Shown piece by piece: positions 32,757 to 39,892 of a stretch of 64,000 nucleotides of DNA. The notes under the pieces were generated by a model that had not been told where the DNA came from, searched no databases, and was given only the letters and a program-made list of their open reading frames with translations. Source of the stretch: Sphingosinicella sp942492965. GTDB lineage: Bacteria; Pseudomonadota; Alphaproteobacteria; Sphingomonadales; Sphingomonadaceae. The stretch spans positions 1,364,001 to 1,428,000 of the forward strand of contig OW818656.1 in assembly GCA_942492965.1 (NCBI GenBank). Reading direction: 5' to 3'. The position numbers and the translations under genes are program-made. Position 1 is the first letter of the stretch. Each line of letters begins with the position of its first letter.

Positions 32757-33767
32757 TCAGGCGTCCCGGCCCCAGACGTTGTCGGGACAGCGCACATATC
32801 CGTCCTCGTAAACGATGCTGGGTTCGCGATCCTTCGCAAGAAAGATCGGCCCGTCGAGATCGACGACATCGCAAAGCTGGCCGACGACGAAAGCGGGCGC
32901 CATCGCGAGGCTGGTGCTGACCATGTTGCCGACCATGACGCCGAGCCCAAGTTCGCGGGCCTTGCGCGCCATCGCCAGCCCCTCGGTAAGCCCGCCGCAC
33001 TTGTCGAGCTTGATGTTGACGACGTTGAAGCGCCCAACGAGGCCGGGAACGTCGGCGAGCGTCAGCACGCTTTCATCGGCCGCGATCGGGATCGGGCACG
33101 AGAAACCGTCGAGATCGGCCTCCGCGCCGCGGCGAAGCGGCTGCTCGAGAAGCTTCACATCGGCCTCGACGAGCACCTCAACGAGCGCCGGGAGATCGGC
33201 AATGCCGAAGCCCTGGTTCGCATCGACGCCGATCCAGCAGTCGGGACGCGCCGCACGCACCGCGCGGACGCGAGCGATGTCGTCTTCAAGGTCGCCGGTG
33301 AGCTTCAGTTTCAGCGCGCGGGCCTGCGCGTAGCCGACCGTGGCACCCTCCGCCATCACTTCGGGCGTATCTGCGCCAAGCGTCATGGTGGTGAGCAGCG
33401 GACGCGAGGATTCAAAGCCCGCGATATCCCAGACGGTGCGTCCGGTCTGCTTGGCTTCGAGTTCCCAGAGTGCGCAGTCGAGCGCGTTGCGCGCGCCGCC
33501 TGCGGGCATCAGCGTCTGGAGACCGGCGCGGTCGATGCCGCGCTCGATCTCCGGACGGACAGCTTCGATGGCCTGCAGCATCTCAGGCACATTGTCACCC
33601 AGATAGTAGACGCCGGAAGCCTCTCCCCGCCCCGAATGGACGCCGTCAGAAAGCGTGACGACGACCAGATCGGAGTGGGTGAAGACGTGCCCCGAGATCC
33701 TGAACGGCTTCGCCAGGGGCAGGGATTCGACAGCAACTTCAAGAGAGAGGTTTCCGGCAACCGACAT
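32757..33767 (-). CDS. dgcA: Enolase-superfamily racemase/epimerase, DgcA-like
   Basis: A 336-residue muconate-lactonising-enzyme-subgroup protein. The 1,1-proton-transfer apparatus is complete: K153-L-K155, metal ligands D182 (VDANQGF), E208 (EQPL) and D231 (ADES), and the opposite-face lysine in NIKLDKCGG (K253/K256). This subgroup contains L-Ala-D/L-Glu epimerases, other dipeptide epimerases, and N-acetyl-D-Glu racemase DgcA. The DgcN-like gene in the same regulon favours DgcA, while the surrounding dipeptidases would also fit a dipeptide epimerase. The start ATG overlaps the stop of the serine hydrolase (TAATG), so the two are coupled. Confidence 0.8.
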   Translation of the reverse strand: MSVAGNLSLEVAVESLPLAKPFRISGHVFTHSDLVVVTLSDGVHSGRGEASGVYYLGDNVPEMLQAIEAVRPEIERGIDRAGLQTLMPAGGARNALDCALWELEAKQTGRTVWDIAGFESSRPLLTTMTLGADTPEVMAEGATVGYAQARALKLKLTGDLEDDIARVRAVRAARPDCWIGVDANQGFGIADLPALVEVLVEADVKLLEQPLRRGAEADLDGFSCPIPIAADESVLTLADVPGLVGRFNVVNIKLDKCGGLTEGLAMARKARELGLGVMVGNMVSTSLAMAPAFVVGQLCDVVDLDGPIFLAKDREPSIVYEDGYVRCPDNVWGRDA

Positions 33768-35752
33768 TAGAATTGAACTCCAAAGCTGATGAGATGGAAG
33801 GCGAACGCGGCCCACAGGATCACGACCGCGGCAACAAGCACGAGAATGCTCCACAGCTTGGAGAACCAGCCGCGACGACCCGTCCAGACGAGGAGCAGGT
33901 TCCATGCCGCGACGGCAACCATGCCGATGAAGCCAATCGTGCCGACGATCTGCAGCAGATAGATGGCCCAGTCCATAGCGCCGCCGAGCAGGTGGAAGTC
34001 CGACATCATCGCGGCGAGCGTCGCTACCCAGCCGATGAGCACCAGCGTCACCACCGCCGCGAAGCCGCGAACGAGGCGGAACGCCTTGAGCTCCTTGCCG
34101 GCAAGGGCCAGCTTCGCGCCGTAACGGCGGCGGGCGATGGCGCCGATCGGCCACGACAGCGCGGTGAGGCCAAGGATCACGAGACCCGCGATCACGCCGG
34201 GCGACAGCCAGCCGGGCGAGGCGTACCACGCCGGACGCTGAAGCATCATGATGGGCGAGATGGCATCGATGCTGACCCAGTCGACCTTGCCGTCCTTGAG
34301 CTTGGCGGCAAGGCGGCCGTGGCCACCGACCTCTTCCCAGACGAAGGGCGCGGTTTCCACCCACTTCGAATCTTCGCCGCCGGTATTCTTGAACGGCAGG
34401 ATGAAGTTGCCCTTGTCGTCAACACCGATCTTCATGCCGCCGGCAAGGTCGAGCGCCTTCATGAAGCTCGATTCCGGACGCCGCGAGCTGATGTAGGTGC
34501 CCGCCAGCATCCTGGCGTGCTCGGCCGCGGTCTTTTCATCGACGCCGGCCTTGATCGTGCGCTCCATCGGGAAATACCGATCGGCGAAACCTTCGACCAG
34601 CGTGCTGCGGATTGGGCCAGTCACCCCTTCCTTGCCCGAGCTGTTCATCGAAATGTAGATGCCCACGTTCTCCTTCGGGAACAGCATCAGATCGGAATGG
34701 AACCACTGCGTATCGCCGCCGTGGCCGATCGCCGTCTGCCCATTGATCCGCTGTTCATAGAAGCCGAGCGCCATGCGGTTCAAAGGCGGCAGGATGGAGA
34801 GCGTCGTCGTGTGCATCGTCTTCGCGGTTTCGGGCGAGAGCAGCGGTCCGCCGTTCGCGAGATGCGCGATCATGAACTTGCCCATGTCCGCACCGGTCGA
34901 GGCAAGGCTGCCGGCGGGGGCGAGGCCGATGATCTCATAGGGCTTGGGCTCGCCGGACGCGGTCGCATAGCCCTTCGACATCATCGGCTGCAGCCGCTCA
35001 GGCAGCGGCTGGCGGAAGCTCGAATGGTTCATGCCGAGCGGCGCGAAGATGCGCTGGTCGATATAGTCGTCGAACGACATACCCGACGCCCGCTCGACGA
35101 TGTGGCCGGCAAGCGCGGTCGCGTAGTTCGAATAGGCCGGTGTCGTGCCCGGCGCGAAGATCCGGTGCGGCGTCCAGCGCTTCAGCAGATCGCCGAGCGG
35201 CGCTTCCGGCTTGCCCTTGGAGATGAGACCACGGATCTGCTCCTCGAAGCCGGCGGTGTGCGTCATGATATTGCGCAGCGTGACCGGCTTGCCGTCGCGC
35301 GGCGGAATCTTGAAATCGAGGTAGGTGTTCACATCGGCATCGAGATCGAGCTTGCCCTCCTGAACAAGCTGCATCACAGCCGTCCACGTGAACAGCTTCG
35401 ATACCGAGCCTGGACGGAACAGCGTCTTTTCCGGGTCGACCGGGGTGCGCTTCTCGACATCCGAATAGCCGTAACCGCGCTGCGTCAGCACCTGGCCGTC
35501 CTTCACGACGACGACGACAGCGCCCGCCACCGCGCCACGCGCGAGCGCATAGGGCATGTAGCCATCGAGCCACGCATCGACATCGGCCTTTGTGAGCGCC
35601 GGTGCGCCCGGCACCGGGATCGGCACGGCGGGCGCTGCAGCCGTCACCGGCACGGGATTGACAGGTACCGGCGCAGGCGCGGGCTGCGCCATAGCGGGCT
35701 GGGCGATCAGGGCGACCGCGCCTGCAAACAGAGATTTCAGTGAACCTCGCAT
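33767..35752 (-). CDS. Membrane-anchored serine hydrolase (beta-lactamase/DD-peptidase fold)
   Basis: A 661-residue protein with a signal peptide (SLKSLFAGAVALIAQPAMA), a Pro/Val-rich linker, then a PF00144-type catalytic domain: FRPGSVSKLFTWTAVMQL with the Ser-x-x-Lys nucleophile pair, the YSNYA Tyr motif, and IGHGGDTQWF. The last ~130 residues hold about four hydrophobic helices, so the catalytic domain should face the periplasm while tethered to the inner membrane. Such hydrolases act as D-aminopeptidases, DD-peptidases or esterases. It is the first gene of the minus-strand operon facing the XRE-cupin gene. The start at 35752 follows GGAGGGGG; an upstream TTG at 35860 lies in the promoter region. 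Confidence 0.85.
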   Translation of the reverse strand: MRGSLKSLFAGAVALIAQPAMAQPAPAPVPVNPVPVTAAAPAVPIPVPGAPALTKADVDAWLDGYMPYALARGAVAGAVVVVVKDGQVLTQRGYGYSDVEKRTPVDPEKTLFRPGSVSKLFTWTAVMQLVQEGKLDLDADVNTYLDFKIPPRDGKPVTLRNIMTHTAGFEEQIRGLISKGKPEAPLGDLLKRWTPHRIFAPGTTPAYSNYATALAGHIVERASGMSFDDYIDQRIFAPLGMNHSSFRQPLPERLQPMMSKGYATASGEPKPYEIIGLAPAGSLASTGADMGKFMIAHLANGGPLLSPETAKTMHTTTLSILPPLNRMALGFYEQRINGQTAIGHGGDTQWFHSDLMLFPKENVGIYISMNSSGKEGVTGPIRSTLVEGFADRYFPMERTIKAGVDEKTAAEHARMLAGTYISSRRPESSFMKALDLAGGMKIGVDDKGNFILPFKNTGGEDSKWVETAPFVWEEVGGHGRLAAKLKDGKVDWVSIDAISPIMMLQRPAWYASPGWLSPGVIAGLVILGLTALSWPIGAIARRRYGAKLALAGKELKAFRLVRGFAAVVTLVLIGWVATLAAMMSDFHLLGGAMDWAIYLLQIVGTIGFIGMVAVAAWNLLLVWTGRRGWFSKLWSILVLVAAVVILWAAFAFHLISFGVQF

Positions 35753-35858
35753 ATTCCCCCTCCAAAACTCATCTTGCCGCAGGGCGGCATGTTGGATTGC
35801 GTGTTCAACGCGGACGGGATACCGTGCGCGAGAATACGTTATTTTGTCCCATGCAGAC

Positions 35859-35892
35859 AATAATGGTCCTATTTAGAGAATTGTCAAACAGG
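35859..35892 (-). promoter_or_regulatory. Operator-like element and promoter between serine hydrolase and XRE-cupin genes
   Basis: Half-sites CCTATT (35868-35873) and AACAGG (35887-35892) are separated by 13 bases, exactly as the CCTGAT/ATCAGG pair at 31409-31433; 19 of 25 bases agree, including AATTGTCAA. On the minus strand the element contains a perfect -35 TTGACA (35887-35882), with ATTATT (35864-35859) 17 bases on, which can drive the serine hydrolase operon. The XRE-cupin start is 18 bases away on the other side, so the gene product probably regulates itself here. Confidence 0.65.
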
Positions 35893-35909
35893 ATGATACA
35901 AGAGGAACC

Positions 35910-36578
35910 ATGGCGGATCATCGGGGTGCAGGCGTGAAATCGGACAAACCCACGCTGGGCACGCTGCTGCGCGGCCTTCGCACCCGCAACGACTGGACGC
36001 TGAAGGAAATGAGCGAACGGAGCGGCATCCCCGTCTCCACGCTCTCCAAGGTTGAGCACGACCGCCTGACGCTGACCTACGACAAGCTGCTGCAGCTCAG
36101 CCAGCGCCTCAACATCCGCATGTCGGAGCTGTTTGCCGAGGAAGACCCGCAGGAAGCCGCAGCCGTCACCGGGCGGCGCAGCATCGGCAGCCAGGACCGC
36201 GCGATCCGCGTGAAAACGAACAACTACGACTATTTCTACCTGTGCACCGAGCTCAGGCGGAAACGGATGATCCCGCTGGTGACGCGTATCCGCGCGAAGT
36301 CAGTGAAGGAGTTCGGCGAGCTGGTACGGCACCCCGGCGAGGAGTTCGTCTACGTCATCGAAGGCCGCATGGTCGTCCACACCGAATATTACGACCCGAT
36401 CGTGATCGAGGCGGGAGAATCGATCTATCTCGATTCGAGCATGGGCCATGCCTATGTCGTCGGCGAAGGCTGCGACGAGGCGCTCACCATCGGCGTCTGT
36501 TCGGCGGCCGAGGGCGACCTCATGGATTCGCTGATGAGCCTGCACGGCGAGGAACCGGGCGGCATCCACGAGGTTTGA
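35910..36578 (+). CDS. XRE-family regulator with cupin sensor domain
   Basis: A 222-residue regulator. Residues 15-75 form an XRE helix-turn-helix (LGTLLRGLRTRNDWTLKEMSERSG, STLSKVEHDRLTLTYDKLLQLSQRL). Residues about 135-205 form a small beta-barrel cupin: HPGEEFVYVIEGRMVVHTEYYDPIVIEAGESIYLDSSMGHAYVVG, with the usual G-x-x-H-like turns. XRE-cupin proteins commonly repress amino-acid or amine catabolic genes and sense a small ligand in the cupin. It is divergent from the serine hydrolase operon, and the shared operator element suggests that it governs both scavenging operons and itself. Confidence 0.88.
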   Translation: MADHRGAGVKSDKPTLGTLLRGLRTRNDWTLKEMSERSGIPVSTLSKVEHDRLTLTYDKLLQLSQRLNIRMSELFAEEDPQEAAAVTGRRSIGSQDRAIRVKTNNYDYFYLCTELRRKRMIPLVTRIRAKSVKEFGELVRHPGEEFVYVIEGRMVVHTEYYDPIVIEAGESIYLDSSMGHAYVVGEGCDEALTIGVCSAAEGDLMDSLMSLHGEEPGGIHEV

Positions 36579-36622
36579 CCGCGCCGCGGGAACTTTCCCG
36601 CGTGTTGACCTATATTGCAGGC

Positions 36623-37621
36623 ATGGCGCCGCGCTTTTCCTGGATCGAAGCCCATCCGACGGGCATTTACCTGCCTTCGGCCGACGCCTGGATCGACCCC
36701 GCCGTCCCGGTCGACCGCGCGATCATCACGCACGGCCATTCGGACCATGCCCGCGGCGGACACCGCGCCGTGCTCGCCACGCGCGAAACGCTTGCCATCA
36801 TGGAATGCCGTTATGGTCCGCAAACCGGGCAGTCGCTCCGCTACGGCGAGACCCTCCGCATCGGCGATGTCGACCTTCGCCTTGTACCGGCCGGGCACGT
36901 GCTCGGATCCGCGCAGGCGGTCCTGGAGCGCGGCGGCGAACGTGTTGTCGTATCCGGCGACTACAAGCGCCGCCCCGATCCGACATGCGCGCCTTTCGAG
37001 CCCGTGGCGTGCGATGTCTTCGTCACCGAAGCGACGTTCGCGCTGCCGGTGTTCCGGCACCCGCCGATCAGGGGCGAGATCGACAGGCTGCTCGCTGCGC
37101 GGCAGGCGCAGCCTGACCGTGCCATCCTGATCGGTGCCTATGCGCTCGGCAAGGCGCAGCGCGTGATCGCCGAACTGCGCGGGAGCGGACATGGTGGCCC
37201 GCTGTTCATTCACGGCGCACTGCAGCGCCTGTGCGATCTCTACCGTGAACTCGGCGTCGAGCTCGGAGAGCTTCGCCCCGTCGCCGGTCTGAAGCCCGCC
37301 GAACTTGCGGGCGAGATCGTGCTCGCACCGCCGTCCGCGCTTAACGATCGCTGGTCGCGGCGGCTACCCGATCCGGTAACGGCGATGGCGAGCGGCTGGA
37401 TGCGCGTGCGCCAGCGGGCGCGGCAGCGCGGCGTCGAGATGCCGCTCGTGATTTCCGATCATGCCGACTGGGACGAACTGACCGGGACGATCAGCGAAAT
37501 CGGCCCCGGCGAAGTGTGGGTGACGCACGGGCGGGAGGACGCGCTCGTCCACTGGTGCCGCGAGCGGCAAATCACCGCGCGCGAACTCGCGCTCGTGGGC
37601 CGCGAGGATGAAGACGACTGA
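36623..37621 (+). CDS. Ligase-associated DNA exonuclease (metallo-beta-lactamase fold)
   Basis: A 332-residue beta-CASP-like nuclease. The metal motif TGIYLPSADAWIDPAVPVDRAIITHGHSDHARGGH contains HxHSDH, followed by VPAGHVLGSAQAVLE, VVSGDYKRRPD and, near the C-terminus, the VISDHADWDEL and VWVTHGRED segments. The family (COG1236) accompanies an ATP-dependent DNA ligase in many bacteria and is predicted to process DNA 3' ends before sealing. Its stop codon shares one base with the ligase start. ATG 36623 is chosen as it directly precedes the conserved RFSWIEAHPTG; an upstream reading would run over the XRE gene. Confidence 0.88.
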   Translation: MAPRFSWIEAHPTGIYLPSADAWIDPAVPVDRAIITHGHSDHARGGHRAVLATRETLAIMECRYGPQTGQSLRYGETLRIGDVDLRLVPAGHVLGSAQAVLERGGERVVVSGDYKRRPDPTCAPFEPVACDVFVTEATFALPVFRHPPIRGEIDRLLAARQAQPDRAILIGAYALGKAQRVIAELRGSGHGGPLFIHGALQRLCDLYRELGVELGELRPVAGLKPAELAGEIVLAPPSALNDRWSRRLPDPVTAMASGWMRVRQRARQRGVEMPLVISDHADWDELTGTISEIGPGEVWVTHGREDALVHWCRERQITARELALVGREDEDD

Positions 37622-39189
37622 TGCAGGCGTTCTCGCAGCTGCTCGACAGCCTCATCTACACGCGCTCGCGCAACGCCAAGCTCGATCTCATCGGCGCCTA
37701 TCTCAAGGCGGCGCCCGACCCCGACCGCGGCTGGGCGCTCGCCGCACTCACCGGGGAGCTTTCGCTCCCTGCCGTGCAGCCGAGCATCATTCGCGCGCTC
37801 GTCGCGGAGCGCGTCGACCCGGTTCTGTTCGGCCTGAGCTATGACTATGTCGGCGACCTTGCGGAAACCGTGGCACTGATCTGGCCAGGCGCGGAGGCAC
37901 CTGCCGCACCGCCACGACTTTCCGAGGTGGTGAATGAACTGCAGCTGATGACCCGCGCGCAGGCGCCCGCGGTGATGACGCGGCTGCTCGACCGCCTCGA
38001 TGCGAACGCCCGTTTCGCGCTGCTCAAACTCGCGACCGGCGGGATGCGCGTCGGCGTTTCGGCGCGCCTCGCCAAGACAGCGTTTGCAGGAGCCTTCGCG
38101 CTTGATCCCGACGATGTCGAGGAAGTCTGGCACGGCGTTTTGCCGCCCTACGCCGCACTCTTCGCCTGGGCTGAAGGCAATGGACCCCGGCCCGCGCCGG
38201 AGGATGCGCCGGTGTTCCGCCCCTTCATGCTCGCGCACCCGCTCGAGGACCGCGATATCGACCTTTCGGACTTCGCTGCCGAATGGAAGTGGGACGGCAT
38301 CCGCGTGCAGCTCGTCCACGTCGGCGGCGAGACCCGGCTTTACAGCCGGGCGGGCGACGACATCACGCGGAGCTTTCCCGATGTGGCGGAGAGCTATCGC
38401 GCGCCGGGCGTGCTCGACGGCGAACTGCTCGTGCGCGGCGATTTTCAGGGCGGCGAGGCCGCAAGCTTCAATGCGCTGCAGCAACGGCTTGGCCGCAAGA
38501 CCGTGTCCCCCGCGATGCTGCGCGACTTTCCGGCGTTCGTGCGGCTCTACGACATCCTGTTCGACGGCCCGGAAGACCTTCGCCCGCAGCCGTGGACGGA
38601 GCGGCGCATCCGGCTAGAAACCTTCATGTCACGGCTGGACCGCGACCGCTTCGACCTGTCGCCGCTCGTCGACGCGTCCGATTTCGCCGCACTTGAAGAG
38701 CTGCGCCTCGGCGCGCGCGATGCGGCGATCGAGGGCCTGATGCTGAAGCGGCGCGACGGCCCCTATGTCTCCGGCCGGCGCGTCGGGCTCTGGTACAAGT
38801 GGAAGCGCGACCCGCTCGTGGCGGACTGCGTGATGATGTATGCGCAGCGCGGGCACGGCAAACGATCGAGCTATTATTCGGACTACACGTTCGGCTGCTG
38901 GACCGAGAACGGCGAGCTGCTCCCCGTCGGCAAGGCCTATTCCGGCTTCACGGACGAGGAACTGATGATGCTGGACCGCTTCGTGCGGAACCACACCGTT
39001 GCCCGCTTCGGCCCTGTACGCGAGGTGGAAAAGACGCTGGTGCTGGAGGTTGCCTTCGATTCGGTCCACGCCTCGAAACGCCACAAGTCCGGCCTCGCAA
39101 TGCGTTTTCCGCGCATCAGCCGCATCCGCACCGACAAGCCCGCCGCCGAGGCCGACCAAATCGAAACGCTGCGCCGCATGGTGAGCTGA
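37621..39189 (+). CDS. ATP-dependent DNA ligase (exonuclease-associated)
   Basis: A 522-residue ligase. It has an N-terminal helical DNA-binding domain (residues 1-200), then the adenylation domain with motif I EWKWDGIR, in which K223 is the AMP-accepting lysine. Motif III-like RLYDILFDG, motif IV EGLMLKRRDGPY and motif V LWYKWKRDP follow, and the C-terminus is an OB domain with SGLAMRFPRISRIRTDK. It seals nicks with ATP, unlike the essential NAD ligase. In other genomes the pair travels with an Lhr-type helicase and a PdeM-type nuclease; neither is present here. Confidence 0.92.
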   Translation: MQAFSQLLDSLIYTRSRNAKLDLIGAYLKAAPDPDRGWALAALTGELSLPAVQPSIIRALVAERVDPVLFGLSYDYVGDLAETVALIWPGAEAPAAPPRLSEVVNELQLMTRAQAPAVMTRLLDRLDANARFALLKLATGGMRVGVSARLAKTAFAGAFALDPDDVEEVWHGVLPPYAALFAWAEGNGPRPAPEDAPVFRPFMLAHPLEDRDIDLSDFAAEWKWDGIRVQLVHVGGETRLYSRAGDDITRSFPDVAESYRAPGVLDGELLVRGDFQGGEAASFNALQQRLGRKTVSPAMLRDFPAFVRLYDILFDGPEDLRPQPWTERRIRLETFMSRLDRDRFDLSPLVDASDFAALEELRLGARDAAIEGLMLKRRDGPYVSGRRVGLWYKWKRDPLVADCVMMYAQRGHGKRSSYYSDYTFGCWTENGELLPVGKAYSGFTDEELMMLDRFVRNHTVARFGPVREVEKTLVLEVAFDSVHASKRHKSGLAMRFPRISRIRTDKPAAEADQIETLRRMVS

Positions 39190-39197
39190 GCGCTGCC

Positions 39198-39779
39198 TCA
39201 GCTCTCCCGCAACGCTTCGAGCGCGCGGATAGTGTCGTCGCACCATTCGATCTGCGCACGTGCGCCGCGAATGCCGAAATCGAGCGGCGCAAGCAGGTAG
39301 ATCAGCGTCTTGCTCGTCCGCCCGGCGCGGATCGCATCATCGTAGCCCGCGCGAAACGCCTCGAACGTGGCCAGCTCGTGCGCGAGCTGGCGCCGGTAGT
39401 CCGCAAGGTGCGCAATGCTCACTTCGGGCGCGACGTGGCGGCCGAAGAACAGCTTCAGCAGATATTCGTTGCGGATGCCCGCGCTTGAAACAGGCGCGGC
39501 GAGCCAGTCCCTCAAGGCTTCCCGGCCGGTTTCGGTGATCGCGTACTTGCGGCTCTGGCGGCGTCCGCGGCCCTCCGCGCCCACGCATTCCACCAGCCCC
39601 TCGGCCTCCAGCTTCTGCAGGATCGGATAGATCTGGCCGAAGCTCTCGTTCCAGAAATAGCTGGTGCTGCGCCCGATCGCCTTCTTGATGTCGTAGCCCG
39701 AGCGCGGCCCGCCCGCGAGGAAGCCGAGCACGGCGAAGGCCGATCGGTTCTTGCCCAGGCGCTGTGCGGCGTTGGTCAT
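39198..39779 (-). CDS. PadR-family transcriptional regulator
   Basis: A 193-residue protein. The PadR winged helix is clear: VLGFLAGGPRSGYDIKKAIGRSTSYFWNESFGQIYPILQKLEAEGLVE, the wing RQSRKYAITETGREALRDWL, and a C-terminal helical dimer domain typical of PadR subfamily 2. PadR proteins repress stress- or phenolic-responsive genes; the ligand is unknown. It is divergent from ccoN; the Fnr box at 39802-39815 is only about 23 bases from its start, so it may itself be affected by Fnr. Confidence 0.9.
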   Translation of the reverse strand: MTNAAQRLGKNRSAFAVLGFLAGGPRSGYDIKKAIGRSTSYFWNESFGQIYPILQKLEAEGLVECVGAEGRGRRQSRKYAITETGREALRDWLAAPVSSAGIRNEYLLKLFFGRHVAPEVSIAHLADYRRQLAHELATFEAFRAGYDDAIRAGRTSKTLIYLLAPLDFGIRGARAQIEWCDDTIRALEALRES

Positions 39780-39801
39780 TGTGCGGGGCGTCTCCCGTTA
39801 T

Positions 39802-39815
39802 TTGACGCAGGTCAA
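39802..39815. promoter_or_regulatory. Fnr box upstream of ccoN
   Basis: TTGAC-GCAG-GTCAA, a fully symmetrical Fnr/Anr-type site. With the centre at 39808.5, a class II activator position (-41.5) would put the ccoN transcript start near 39850. The identical 14-mer occurs at 50622-50635 between hemN and fdsG. Confidence 0.85.
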
Positions 39816-39892
39816 GGTCCTATGAGTGGTACAGGACCATGTCAGCCTTAGAAACTGCGGCATTCATGCCGACCAAACGGCGGGGACCGGTT

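Noticed and set aside
33773..35743. 656-codon plus-strand reading frame opposite the serine hydrolase
   Set aside because: Arg/His-rich translation without motifs; the minus-strand protein has complete catalytic and membrane features.
33767..35752. Microcystin-degrading MlrB-type enzyme
   Set aside because: MlrB is a soluble beta-lactamase-fold protein found with mlrA, mlrC and mlrD; none of those is present, and this protein has a membrane domain.
36600..36620. Fnr-like TTGAC before the exonuclease gene
   Set aside because: The second half (ATTGC after four bases) matches poorly, and the context gives no oxygen link.
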